From positions 840,499 through 904,498 of the forward strand of contig NC_061788.1 of NCBI RefSeq assembly GCF_022458985.1: a DNA stretch of 64,000 nt, given 5' to 3'. A program made the position numbers and the translations under genes. The notes under the pieces were generated by a model, which was given only the letters and a program-made list of their open reading frames with translations, searched no databases and was not told where the DNA came from. Positions 1 to 10,120 of this stretch are shown here, one piece after another (within the stretch, counting starts at the first letter, position 1; each line of letters opens with the position of its first letter). This DNA comes from Mugil cephalus (Eukaryota; Chordata; Actinopteri; Mugiliformes; Mugilidae).

Positions 1-1695
1 TAAGTGGAGCCGAATAATGCAGTCAAGGAGGTAGCACATTTCCTCATGTTGGGGTACTTGACCTCTGTGAGTAAGTTCCACAACTGTCCATGAGCTCTGG
101 ACTTCAGCTCAATGTCGGCTTGCAGTGTCAAAATCTCATCTTCCACTCCAGAAGAGTTCAGGTGAAACAGTGTTGCAATTTTTGATGTGAGTGAATCCAC
201 CTCAGCATCGTCCCGAAAAGGATAGCACATGAATGTAGCGACTGGCTCGAGCAAAGAAAAGTCTTGAAAGCGTTTGTCAAACTCTGACAGAAGATTGTCA
301 ATCTGCTCTGTGTAGCGTGCACTGTCAAGTTGCACTTCCCTTGCATCTCCAGCTCTGATGCCAGGTTCTGGAAGTTTGCCAAATCATGGCGCTGCAGCTT
401 TGAGAAGAGATGTCGCATCTTTCGTTTGAAAGCATTAACTGAGCTGATCATATTGATCACTGTTTTGTCTTTTCCTTGCAGCTCTAGATTGAGGTCATTC
501 AACATGTTTGTCAAGTCTGTTAAGAATGCCAAGTCTAACAGCCACTGACCATCATTTAGTTGCTTGTATTCTGCATGTCCAGCTACACGGAAAAACTCCT
601 TAATCTCCGGACAGAGCTCTCGAATTTCCCTCGACTAAGCCATCTCACGTCAGAGAACAACTCAGAGTGGTCGCAGTCAGCCTTCTCCAGATGTGCACGG
701 AATAACCGTCTTTGAAGAGATCTGGCGCGAATAGAGCAGGCGATCTTCGTTGTCACATCCATGATCTCTTTCATGTTGAGCATTTTAGCGCATTACGCTT
801 GTTGGTGGTTTATGCAATGGTAATTCAAGAAGTGCAGGAAAACATCGTCCTGCCTGCACTTGGCAATAAATCCATTCAAGCGGCCAACCATTGCGGGTGC
901 GTCATCCGTGGTGATAGACACCAACTTGTACACTGGGAGCTGGGTTTTATCGATAAAGTTTTTGAACGACTGAAATATGTCCTCTCCTCGCGTCTGTTCT
1001 TTCATGGGCAGTACAGTTAATAGCTCCTCTTTTGCAGTGATATCAGTAAACACCATACGAATGAAAATGCACATCTGGGCTGTGTCACTCATGTCCGTAG
1101 ACTCGTCCAACTGCTGTGAGAAACATTCACAATCTACGATGTCTTTCCAAAGTTGCCCGGTCAAATCCTCCGCCATGGCTTCACAGCGCCGTGTAACTGT
1201 ACTTCTTGACAGCTGCAGAGCTTTGATCGAAGATAATATTTCTGTCTTGTTTTTAAAGTCTCGGAACAATGAGTCAGCTGCTTCAACGAAGGCCTCCTTT
1301 ACCATCTCTCCGTCTTGGAAGGATTTCTTGTTATCAACGATGAGATGACTCACCCGGAACGATGCTTCGGTGGCGGCTTTCGCTTTTGAAGTAGGTTGTG
1401 TGAAAAATGACTGTTGTCCGGACAACTGGCATTTTAATTCCTTCACCTTTCTCTTTCTCAGCTCGCTTTTTGGCAGGAAGTCGGTGTCATATTTCCCATT
1501 AACAGTACGAAAATGCCGCTCCACATTTCCCTTCTTTGGTATTGCGATGGTAGACTGGCAGATGAGGCAAACGCACTTCGAAAATGTCATTGTGAAAAAA
1601 AAGTCCTCCTCCCATTCCGTATGAAAGTGATACGTTTTTGTTTTCTTACTTGGTCCAGCTCCCCCACTCATGTTTATACCCTTTCTTGAGTTCAA
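1..1695 (-). pseudogene. Broken hAT-superfamily (Charlie-like) transposase with BED-type zinc finger
   Basis: Reading on the minus strand from 1695, the frame starts M-N-S-R-K-G and has a BED-like Cys2 element (CLICQSTIA near residue 42), then a hAT transposase body. Recognisable hAT landmarks are QLDESTDMSDTAQ (near residue 195), TTDDAPAMVG and YHCINHQQA. It resembles the Charlie8-derived half of GTF2IRD2 and the ZBED/SCAND3-type domesticated transposases. The frame is broken: a stop at about 793 sits where the family reads Ala-Leu-Cys-Ala-Lys, homology resumes at 783-583 (MLNMKEIMDVTTKIA, VRWLSRGKF), and at least two more frameshifts follow near 583 and 330 (LDLAFLTDLTNMLND at 532-480). The element runs off the left edge, so the C-terminal dimerisation region is mostly missing. 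It is a dead copy, not a host gene. Confidence 0.85.
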
Positions 1696-1963
1696 GAGAA
1701 TGAAACGAGGGCTTATAATTGTAGGTAACCAACTCGCTAGCTAGCTTGTCAGTTGTGCTGCACTTAGCACCGTTGTTTGCGCATGCGTGGTGACCTAAGT
1801 GTCAGAAAAATTCAGATGTCATCTGACTGGCTGCCCTGTATATCAATCAAGTGACAGGATGGATGATAGGCTGACATCTATTTTTTCTTTAATGTCATGT
1901 GATCTACCCATACTACCTTTGCGATCGACTGGTAGATCGCGATCGACGTAATGAGCACCCCTG
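1696..1963 (-). mobile_element. 5' terminal region and TIR of the hAT element
   Basis: Upstream of the transposase start lies a terminal segment ending (on the plus strand) in CACCCCTG at 1956-1963. Its reverse complement CAGGGGTG is a typical hAT terminal inverted repeat. Just inside it are GATCGCGATC-rich subterminal motifs (1920-1945). The opposite TIR lies outside the window, so the 8-bp target duplication cannot be tested. The element seems to have inserted into the LINE that occupies 1964-3564. Confidence 0.7.
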
Positions 1964-2356
1964 TACTAGTGAATTTGTGTTGATTTGGATAAGGTTCCTA
2001 TGAATAACTCCTCTATTGTTATTTTTCCATTTAAAAAATCTGGGAGCAGACAGCACATCTATGGAGTTTGTGGAGTTATGGGTGTGAGACAGCACTAGAG
2101 AAGCAGCAGAGAGGCGTGTAAGACTGCAACTCTGCCTCCTGGGCTGAACTCTGGGATGTCATGGTTTTGGGGTGTTAATAAAATCGGCCAAATTCCTAGA
2201 GATAAGAGAAGCACCCGCCAAGGTGGGATGAACTCCATCTTGTCTAATCAGCCCAGGCTTTCCCCAGAAAGAGTTCCAATTATCAACGTAGGCCACGTCG
2301 TTTGCTGGACACCACCTAGATAACCAGCGGTGGAATGACGACATGCGACTATACAT
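1964..2356 (-). pseudogene. LINE-derived SGNH/esterase-like fragment
   Basis: On the minus strand, 2356-2159 encodes about 65 residues ([20 protein letters not shown], then [20 protein letters not shown]) that resemble the SGNH-hydrolase/esterase-like region found before the endonuclease in many fish L2/CR1-type LINE polyproteins. The D-G-V-H-P segment corresponds to the catalytic Asp-x-x-His block. Degenerate LINE-like sequence continues to about 1964, where the hAT element begins. It is a fragment without a start or neighbouring domains. Confidence 0.6.
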
Positions 2357-2367
2357 ATCGTCACCGG

Positions 2368-3564
2368 TCAGATTAGGCAGGAGACCAGAGTGAATCGCAA
2401 ATTCACAGCAAATAAATGTTGCGAATCATCTGCATAATTATGGTAACTAAGATTATGTTTGCGTATGACATGAGAGAGTAGAAGCATGTAGAGACTGAAC
2501 AGCAGTGGTCCAAGAATTGACCCTTGAGGTACCCCACATGTAATATTCATTTTGTCTGAGTTGAATTCACCAATGGAGACATAAAACTGCCGATCATAAA
2601 GGTTGGTTCTGAACCAATTTAGAACTGGGCCAGACAAGCCAACCCACCTTTCAAGCCTTTCCAATAAAATTTTGTGGTCAACGGTGTCAAACGCAGAGCT
2701 AAGATCTAGTGGAATTTTTTTTGGAGTCTGTGTTTATACGTAGATCATTTAAAACTTTAATAAGTGCCGTTTCTGTGGTGGGAATGAAAACCAGACTGAT
2801 AAGTGTCTAAAAGGCTATTTGATGCCAGATAATTCTTGAGCTGAATGTAAACATTTTTTTCAAGTATTTTGCTAAGGAATGGTAAGTTGGTAAGTTGGAG
2901 ATGGGCCTGTAATTTGCAATGACACTTTGATCCAGATTGTTCTTCTTCAGAAGTGGTTTTATGACAGCTGTTTTTAGTGACGTGGGAAATATACCTGGCT
3001 GAAGAGACCAGTTAATGATATGTAGAACCTCTGGTGCTAGTGAGTTAAAGACTCCTTAGCTAAAGTGCTAGATTTAAGGGCACTAATGTTTTGTCTAATA
3101 GAAATGATTTTGTTATTACAGAAAGAAGCAAATTGGTCACATTTTTCTGAGGACAACATTTCAGAGGGAATGGTGGATGGTGGGTAAACAAGTCTGTCAA
3201 CATTTGAGAAAAGCACTTTACTATTATTTATATTTTCATTGATAATTTTAGAAAAGAATGATTGTCTAGCTTGTTTGATTGCTTTGTTGTAGTCATTCAG
3301 TTTATTCTTATAAATGTCATTGGTAACCTGAAGTCTTGTTTTTCTCCACTGTCGCTCTGCCTGACGACACTTTGTCTTTAAGCATCTGATGTCCACAATT
3401 TTGTCAAAGACACTTTGTATTTTTGAGTTGAAGTTGTGCACAAGGTCCCCAGTTGAAGATATTGTGGATAGCGACATCTCTTTTACATTCTTTTGAAAGC
3501 TTTCGATAGTATTGTCATTAATTATGCGTCTATGCACTGCTGCTATGCAATATAGGAGGCACAC
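2368..3564 (-). pseudogene. Degenerate LINE (L2/CR1-like) reverse transcriptase
   Basis: The minus-strand frame 3564-3037 encodes the endonuclease-RT linker seen in fish LINEs (CRQAERQWRKTRLQV, QARQSFFSKIINENINNSKV). It is followed, after frameshifts between 3036 and 2665, by RT core blocks at 2664-2368: CGVPQGSILGPLLFSLYM and YHNYADDSQ, the latter containing the catalytic Ala-Asp-Asp box. RT sequence stops soon after that box, and the C-terminal thumb is replaced by esterase-like sequence (see findings). Multiple stops and shifts make it inactive. Confidence 0.85.
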
Positions 3565-4590
3565 ATTGCATTGCCTCCCTTGTGTCGAAGGAGGATCTCT
3601 CCCTCTCCTTCAGTCCAGGATTTTTAGGAAAGGATCGTTTGGAAAGGGTAGTTCACCTACGCACAAATCACGCGACAGTTTCTCACATTGTGGATATTTA
3701 TTTGGTTCACAGAGAATAGATATTGATTTCAGTGCTGAGGCTTCGGTCAGTTCATCTTAGGGGTAAAAAGAACTAAAAGCTCCACTTCAGGGACGTACAG
3801 TGACTTTATTCTAGACTCCGCCCCTAAGACAATGGGGAGGAGTCCTGCCTCTCATGTGTCAGTGAGTTTCTATGTGTAGCCGATTAGCTTCATCTGGTCT
3901 CCAGCATGTGAAATATCAGGGTGTAATGTGTCCTAATCTGTGAGCAGCTGTATCAAAGCGGGAGGCAACGATTGATATGGTGAGTTAACAGAAGTAACAC
4001 TCTTCCTGATTCTTCCCAGTGTTATTCACAAGCTGAAGGCCTCAATAACCCCTTTAAACCCAACGCATGAATGAATCCATCAGAGATCTATATCAGGAAC
4101 ATTAGACATGTACAAATCAACAGATGAATGAGCTTAGTCACTGTCTCTACATTTCGTCTGTCCAGTCTGCAGAGATGAGTAGGATGAAGAATACACAGAG
4201 ACAGAAAAAACAGAGTTGTAGTTAATAATGTCTCCTAGATTTCTCTCTCATCTCTTCAGTAAATCAGACCTGAACCTCTGCTGCTCTGAATCTACTGCAG
4301 AAACAATACTATGATATTTAGGTATCATCGCATTTGAAGCCAACACTGCTCAGCTATTCATAAGTTTCTTTTTTGTCACACTAAATTCTTTTCCTTTTGT
4401 TGAAGATGTAACCAGGGTTAGTTAAACCCCAGTTAATTGTAGTTGCTTTGGAAATGTATTTTTATATGATCTATTTATGTTCTAAATGTTTCCCTCAAAA
4501 TTAAATGCATGACTATTTTTCACAAGAGTGGAGCAGTAAAAACATCTTCTCCTATAAAAAAAAAAAATGTATATGTGTTACTGCCCCTTT
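3565..4590. other. Intergenic, no gene recognised
   Basis: About 1 kb of AT-rich sequence. The first 200 bases may be more decayed LINE. I see no coherent coding frame, RNA fold or tandem array beyond short A-runs near 4557. Confidence 0.5.
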
Positions 4591-5825
4591 AACAGAGGTG
4601 GCAGTTGTTGAGCCAAAAGCTGACAGGTGTGTGCATCGTACTTTAGCGCAAATCTTTGCAAGTCCACTGACCGATGCATGGTGCGTGTGTAGATGTGAGA
4701 AGAGAAAAAAGAGGAAAAGTTAGAATTGAAATGATAAAAAACTCAGAAGTCATGAAACTAAACGAGAAGAGACTATCAGTGAGCTGCGAGTTCGAGTAGG
4801 ACGACGTAAACTGTGTAAACAATTGATTTCCCGGTGAGTAACATTAGCATGCTAATTTGCTATCAGAGTGCTAAACACTGAAAATAACTTAAGTTAGCCT
4901 TGAACTCTCTCTAAAACCAGCCGGGATAAACTCGAAACAGGTTGGAGTAATGTATTAGTGTCAGAAGACTATGTTTTGTGCTTTATGAATCTTGTGTTGT
5001 TACTTTTATTACTGTGAGTGAAACTCTTGATAGTAGGCTTGGTGCAGGCTAATGTAATCAGTGTTAGGCCTCGGCAGAAAAAAATTCATGCAGCTAAGCT
5101 AGTGAGTGTGTTGAGTTAAAATGGTGTTTTGTACTGTTGTGAATAGTAAAGTTAATGTAATTCATGTGAATAATATGAGTTATGTTAAAAAAGAGAGGGA
5201 GGGAAACAGAGTTATTTTGAAATGTTTATGTGAATTCATGTTTTGGTTACTATGAGTTAAGATAGATATTAAAAATTCATGGAAAATGGTGTAGAAGAAA
5301 AGTGAAATTTACACTGAGAAGTAGTACATTTATTTATTTACATTCGAGTTGACCTTTTTATTATGGACTAAATGAGATAATTTTCCTGCATGGTTGTGTA
5401 GGCTGTTTTTTTTTTGAGTCCTTCGCCTGGGTCCTCAGTCCTTGGTTCCTACCCTGTCATCCATCCCCATCTCCATCCCAGTGGCTACTTTCCCTTGGCG
5501 TGAGGTCATCCATATCTCCATCCACATCTTCATCTTCACCGTGATACTTACCATTGGACGTTCACTGTTAAAGAGGGCGGTAGGACTTTGAGTGCACCGT
5601 TTTATTTTATTTATTTGGGCCCATTTTTCCATTTTTTTTCCTAGTTTTTTATTCATTTGAACTTTTGGGACAGTTGCTTTTCAGTACCTGAGATCTCAGA
5701 GGTTTTTGTTACTTGTATTTTATATATTTTTTTTGTATTTTGGGTTCAATTGTGGTTGAAAGATCTTTGTATAATATACCTCCTTTAAACTTTCAGTCTG
5801 TTGTGTGTTATTTGGGGTAGACATT
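4591..5825. repeat. Possible solo LTR-like segment
   Basis: The segment could be read as TG...CA bounded (TGTTACTGCC near 4577-4600 to GACATTACA ending near 5827). It has a consensus splice donor (CCG|GTGAGT near 4832) and a T/A-rich 3' part. It lies 0.3 kb upstream of a retroviral integrase remnant. I could not find a convincing target duplication or primer-binding site, so this is only a suggestion. No coding frame is recognised in it. Confidence 0.25.
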
Positions 5826-6129
5826 ACAGATCTAAATCAAAATTTAGTTGAGTAGATACCAGTAGTCTCCTCATCGAGTCTAGAGTTAGAGTTGGTCCTC
5901 ATTTCCTGTTTGATATTAACCCTGTCTTAGAGTGACAGGTGCAGGGAGGGGTTACAAAGACATTTCATGGTGTTTATATTTGTCATCAAATTACTGTCAA
6001 AGTTTGTTCCAGTCATAATAAAAAGGTCTGTTGAGCAGGTAGTTCCACATTTTTCAGCTGCTGGTGTCAGATGTTCCAGGACACAGTTTTGAAACCTTTT
6101 TGATATTTTTAATGGCAGCAAATGGTCAC

Positions 6130-6290
6130 ACCTGTTCTCCTCCCAGGTGAACGTGAACGTATTAGTTATTTCAGATAATAAGGGTCCATACCAGGTGTTT
6201 CTGGTGACCAGAACGGCAGTAAAGGTCAAAGGCAGAGCAGAATGGATTCACGCAGCGCGGTGCTGGCCTCTACTCCTCCTGACGCTTAGC
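6130..6290 (+). pseudogene. Endogenous retrovirus remnant: C-terminal end of integrase
   Basis: About 40 residues near 6147-6275 match the SH3-like C-terminal end of gammaretrovirus-type integrase (the Gly-Pro-Tyr...Thr-Ala-Val-Lys-Val...Trp-Ile-His-Ala pattern). The upstream catalytic core is absent, and after about 25 further residues (a hydrophobic leader-like stretch) the frame stops at 6350. This is an old, truncated copy with no intact gag, pol or env. Confidence 0.6.
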
Positions 6291-6584
6291 TGCTCTGCTC
6301 GATCTGATGTCACTGAGGAGACCCACCCAACGACTGGTAGCCATAACTAAGATACAGAGAGAGGAATACCCTTTCCTGCCCGGAGACAGACATCTGGTAT
6401 CCTGACTGTGAGTCTGATAGTATCTGGATGGGAAGCACTTGGGTGAAAGGTGAAAACACTAAAGACATTTACTGGGGAATTGTTCACGACATTGGATAAC
6501 ATTCAGAAAACTCTGACACCTTCTGAGAACATTCACAACACTGCTGTGGAGTTGAGGTTGGATTACGCTCAGGAATATAATCTA

Positions 6585-7018
6585 TCACATTATTGATTGT
6601 GTCAGAATTTGCCAAAATCTATGACCTGCCGGACTACTCCAGGTATCGAGGGGTGGTGGACACGGCAGTGAATGAGATAAATAAACATTGTTTGCCTGTA
6701 AGAATTAATATGTGTCGATTGCTCCGCATTAATTCTGTACGGATGGACAGCAGTGGAGCATTTAGATATAAAATGTCACTTATCTTAGCTCAAACTAACT
6801 GTTCTGAATTTCCTCTGAGCCCACAGTGTGTACCACAGCCTTTCACTCCCTCTGTGTTGACTGAGGTATTGTTAGAGGTGCACCCATGGTTTAGATCCAC
6901 ACCGGTTGTAAGTGGACAAGTTATGATTCATAATTGTTCCGTTCCTTTTTCAACAGAGCAGATGCCGTTGAGGGATTGTTCACATTATATTCCCCCTATA
7001 ACATTAATGGTTGCATAA
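6585..7018 (+). pseudogene. Cystatin-fold-like open frame of unknown status
   Basis: A 140-codon frame with no ATG at its beginning (it opens with ATT/GTG codons) has a cystatin-like pattern: VVDTAVNEINKH (alpha-helix), a G-A-F-R-Y-K-M strand, LAQTNCSEF followed by a second Cys, and EVLLEVHPW resembling the Pro-Trp hairpin of cystatins and kininogen domains, then VMIHNC. The papain-binding Q-x-V-x-G motif is not evident. It could be an orphan cystatin-like exon, or chance similarity in a retroviral env remnant, since it lies just downstream of an integrase fragment. A splice acceptor before it is not obvious. Confidence 0.3.
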
Positions 7019-7411
7019 TGTTTCTTTATGTTTCCAGGGTGTGGGCTCCAATCTTCATGCAGATTTAGGTACCAGTGATTGTTTATCTGTTGTGCATGCT
7101 GCTCTTAAGAGGGTTTCGCTCCCTGAGAGTGTATTTAGTCTCTGGAGATAAACCTTACAGCTGTATGCCACACTATGTTTTGCAGGGTGTTTGCTATTTA
7201 GCTCATCTTGTGCCTTTGGTTGCATGACCCTCAAAAGAGACGGAAGAGAGAAATCTCCAAGTTTCAACAAATAGCCAGTATGATAATTCCTTCTTGTGGT
7301 GTATATGCAGGCTGCGATTTGCCCCCTCTGGTTTACATATCCTACCCTCTGCTGAATTATTGTTATCCTAAATGTAATCCTGTAAATGTATAGTCTCAAC
7401 AGACAGACTAA

Positions 7412-7486
7412 GGATAGGGCAGAATTGAACCATCAACCTTTCGGTTATTGGTTGACCGCTCTACCTCCTGAGCTAACTGTGTCCTG
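7412..7486 (-). repeat. tRNA-derived SINE head
   Basis: On the minus strand this 75-nt block has a D-arm with A-box (TTAGCTCAGGAGGTAGAGC) and a B-box (GGTTCAATTCT) at tRNA spacing. The acceptor stem pairs poorly, so it is a SINE promoter or decayed tRNA pseudogene, not a functional tRNA. It lies immediately next to a LINE fragment. Confidence 0.65.
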
Positions 7487-7499
7487 CTTGCTCCGGTCT

Positions 7500-7680
7500 A
7501 CCAGACGACCTCAAGAAGGGGAAAGTTGAGCGCAAAGAGGTCGCTCTATGGACAGAGAGCGCTATGCGGGAACTGAATGGTGGTTTGCATAACACGAACT
7601 GGCATGTTTTTAAAGACTCTTGCACTAATTTGGATGAATTGACCTACACTGTGGTTTACTACATTACCTTCTGCGTAGCC
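7500..7680 (+). pseudogene. LINE polyprotein fragment (endonuclease-RT linker)
   Basis: The plus strand encodes VALWTESAMRELNGGLHNTN followed by WHVFKDSC and a Y-I-T-F-C end. This matches the 'W...A...L...D...TDW..F......E....V..YI.FC' linker of a fish LINE family different from the one at 2.4-3.6 kb. It ends abruptly at about 7678. Confidence 0.6.
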
Positions 7681-8160
7681 ACGCCCCTCTGCCACCATCT
7701 TGGCTCCTAAAAGACGTCACTCACATGACTCTGCCGCCATTCGTCATCTCTCTCTCTCTCTCTTTCTCTCCCTCTCCTTTCCTCTCTCTCTCTCCCTCTC
7801 TCTAGCTCCACTTACACACATTGGGATTGCTGTTGCTATTGCTGTTGTTATTGCTATTGCTACAGTTACCCAGCGCTAATGCTTTACATATTACCTGTGT
7901 GTTGCTTGTTATAGTTAGTAACCAACGTGTGCCTTTGATAATCAAATTCTAATAGTCTTTTAGAGTGAGTAATGTCATGTTAAATAATTATTACTGCAAA
8001 TAAATCCCATTATAATTTGATCTGTCGTTGTTTGTGATCATTGTGATTATTGTGACATGTGCTGGATTCATAACAGTCAGTGCTCGAGTGCAGGCAACTG
8101 CACTGGTAGAGTTATGAGAAACTCCTTCATTTAAAAAAAAAAGCAGGAAGGATCCTGTTA
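7681..8160. other. Promoter-proximal flank with CT-rich tract
   Basis: A CT-rich microsatellite spans about 7745-7804. The rest is AT-rich with no coding frame. It leads into the TATA promoter at 8217. Confidence 0.6.
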
Positions 8161-8164
8161 GAGT

Positions 8165-8296
8165 TTCAGTGAAATCATGTGACCACAGAGAGTCCGTCCC
8201 CTTCACTGACAGAGAATATAAAAGCTCTGAGCTCTGACTCCTCTCTGCTCTTTCTGACTCAGCAGCATCACAGAACTTCCTGTCACCAACAACAAG
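8165..8296 (+). promoter_or_regulatory. TATA promoter, GAS-like site and non-coding leader exon of the GTPase locus
   Basis: TATAAAAG lies at 8217-8224. About 30 nt downstream begins a likely non-coding first exon (about 8250-8296) ending ACAAG|GTGAGAGG, a consensus splice donor. TTCAGTGAA at 8165-8173 fits the STAT GAS consensus TTCnnnGAA and is compatible with interferon-gamma control, which is common for immune GTPases. The link to the coding exons 2-10 kb downstream is inferred from matching splice phases. Confidence 0.55.
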
Positions 8297-9904
8297 GTGA
8301 GAGGAATGAGGAAACAGTCACAGTCAGGATTGGAGACTCTGTACAGATCGACAAAAGATTAATTTAAATTAAATTTGTAAATTTGTTAAAAGTCTGGCAA
8401 AGCAAAAATTGTTTTATTGGGTCCATGTATGTATATATTTACATGTTAAGCTAAGATATTACCAAGATATCAAACTTTCTCACACTGTTGCATCTTCCTC
8501 CAACCTGAACATGTGAACTTTGACTAAAAGGGAAGATTAACTCTTTTTTGTAAAATATTTTTTATTTTTTCCTTCAATGTCAGAAAAGTCAGCACCTCAT
8601 TCGATATATTTGAAGCAGTTTTGTCGTTTCTAAAGAAAGAGAATATTTAATGCCAGAAGGTTAATAATTAATACTAATAATAATAATAATGCACTTTTTT
8701 TATTGCATTTTTCCAAATACCCAAACATGCTTTACATTGGATCCATTATTCATCCACTCACACAGTCACACCCTGGTCGTGGTAAATTACCTCAGTATTC
8801 AATATTCTACCAATATGCACCTACGGCCTCTTTGACCAAACATCACAACATTGCAATACTTACACCAGTGGGGTGCACTTAAATCTTAAATTTAAATCTA
8901 CAACAACACAGCCTTTGTGCTTGAGGTCTGGGAACTATTAAGTGGTTTGGGGAGTGAGTAATGTGTAATGTAATTTGCTTAACAAACGTCTGGTACATTT
9001 GGTTGGTAACTGTGACCAAAGTGTGTTAAATGTAATAGATCAGCTGGTGGAAACTGGTGAGACCTTTAGACTAAATGTTCCTGGTAACAGCTGATCAGGG
9101 TCTAATCTGATCCCATTCAGATCAGAACCAGTTCAGTGTGAGATGTTGGTGGTTTCCTCTCATCAGCTGATGCTCCAACATTTCTACTGGATGAAGGTCA
9201 GGACTTGTTCCTAAACATTCATCTGGTTCTTCTGGAGAACCACTGGTGTTCTTGGGCTCCTTGTCTTCATCCATGACCCAGTTTCTCTTCTCTTTATGAA
9301 GAAATTCTGAGGAGTGAAAAAATTTGTTCACAAACAAACTTAAAATTTGTTCACCCAATTCGACAAAACGCTCTCAGCCTTATGATAACATACCACTTTA
9401 TGTTGTGTTTATGTAATTTAAGCTTCATAGTTTAGGGTTAAAATTTATTATAAGAGCTGACAACAGCTGGGGCAACACATAGTATTTTACTGTTACATTT
9501 TAAAATTGGTGATTGTGCTGCTGCTCCCTGATTTCCAGTTCATTCTCTGCTGGAAAACATTACATGTCCAGACCTATCAATCCTCATCATTTCAGGTTCC
9601 AGACCTTCTGTCAGCTCCACTTCTGCCCTTCAAACATATTCTGGTGCTGGGTTTAGGAGCTGAAGACATAAACCAAACCATGTCTTAACATATGACTATC
9701 ACAATTATGTCCACACAGGACTAATATCCTTCATAAAAACAAAAAACAGTTCTAATGTCATCATATAAACCTATGGTTGACAGAAGAGTCCAGTTAATCT
9801 GTGTTTACAGTGGAAATTATTTGACCAAATTATATCAGAATCTTGACTAAATGTTGATTAAATGATTTTATAGTACTGTCTGACTCTTATGTCTCTTTGG
9901 GCAG
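8297..9904 (+). other. Intron 1 of the GTPase locus
   Basis: It holds interspersed-repeat-like sequence at about 8670-8830 and an inverted Tc1-type fragment at 9050-9300 (listed separately). Nothing else coding is recognised. Confidence 0.45.
9050..9300 (-). mobile_element. Tc1/mariner-type transposase 3' fragment, copy A
   Basis: The minus strand encodes EDKEPKNTSGSPEEPDECLG and SPDLHPVEML, which corresponds to the catalytic D-x-N-P-I-E end of Tc1 transposases with Asn replaced by His. The same nucleotide sequence occurs in the opposite orientation at about 54,030-54,260. Only the C-terminal end is present here. Confidence 0.7.
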
Positions 9905-9965
9905 ATTAATACATGAATGGAGAAGACTAATACATGAAACAGTATCATCTGGACTGTAAAGTTTG
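9905..9965 (+). other. Putative second non-coding leader exon of the GTPase locus
   Basis: A 61-nt segment is bounded by an acceptor (TTTGGGCAG at 9896-9904) and a consensus donor (TTTG|GTAAGT at 9966). It contains only very short upstream reading frames (two ATGs followed by near stops), so it would be 5' UTR. Its membership in the transcript is inferred. Confidence 0.4.
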
Positions 9966-10063
9966 GTAAGTGAAAAACCTTTAACATTTCTAAAATACTT
10001 CAAAGATTTGATAGTAATTTTCCTTCATAGGACACTATATATTTTCTACTATCTTCTATCCAG

Positions 10064-10120
10064 ATGCCCTTAAATCCAGCTGGTCCACACATCTGTATCA
10101 GGCATCATCATGGCAGCACA
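10064..10120 (+). CDS. Start-codon exon of the GTPase locus (M-A-A-Q)
   Basis: The exon is bounded by acceptor CTATCCAG (to 10063) and donor ACA|GTGAGT (10121). ATG at 10110 gives ATG-GCA-GCA-CA, leaving two bases. Both large downstream exons begin with a single G that completes CAG (Gln) and then run in frame into Asn-Thr/Asn-Pro-Asn-Ile-Ser-Ser-Lys-Tyr. This phase match is why I choose 10110 rather than the earlier in-exon ATG at 10064, which would leave phase 0. The initiator exon is 5.8 kb from copy 1 and 8.1 kb from copy 2. Confidence 0.6.

Noticed and set aside
7412..7486. Possible functional tRNA gene
   Set aside because: A- and B-boxes are good but the acceptor stem mispairs and no CCA-adjacent terminator is seen; a SINE head is more likely.
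8179..8367. 62-codon frame over the GTPase leader region
   Set aside because: It starts upstream of the TATA box and crosses the splice donor; not translated as such.
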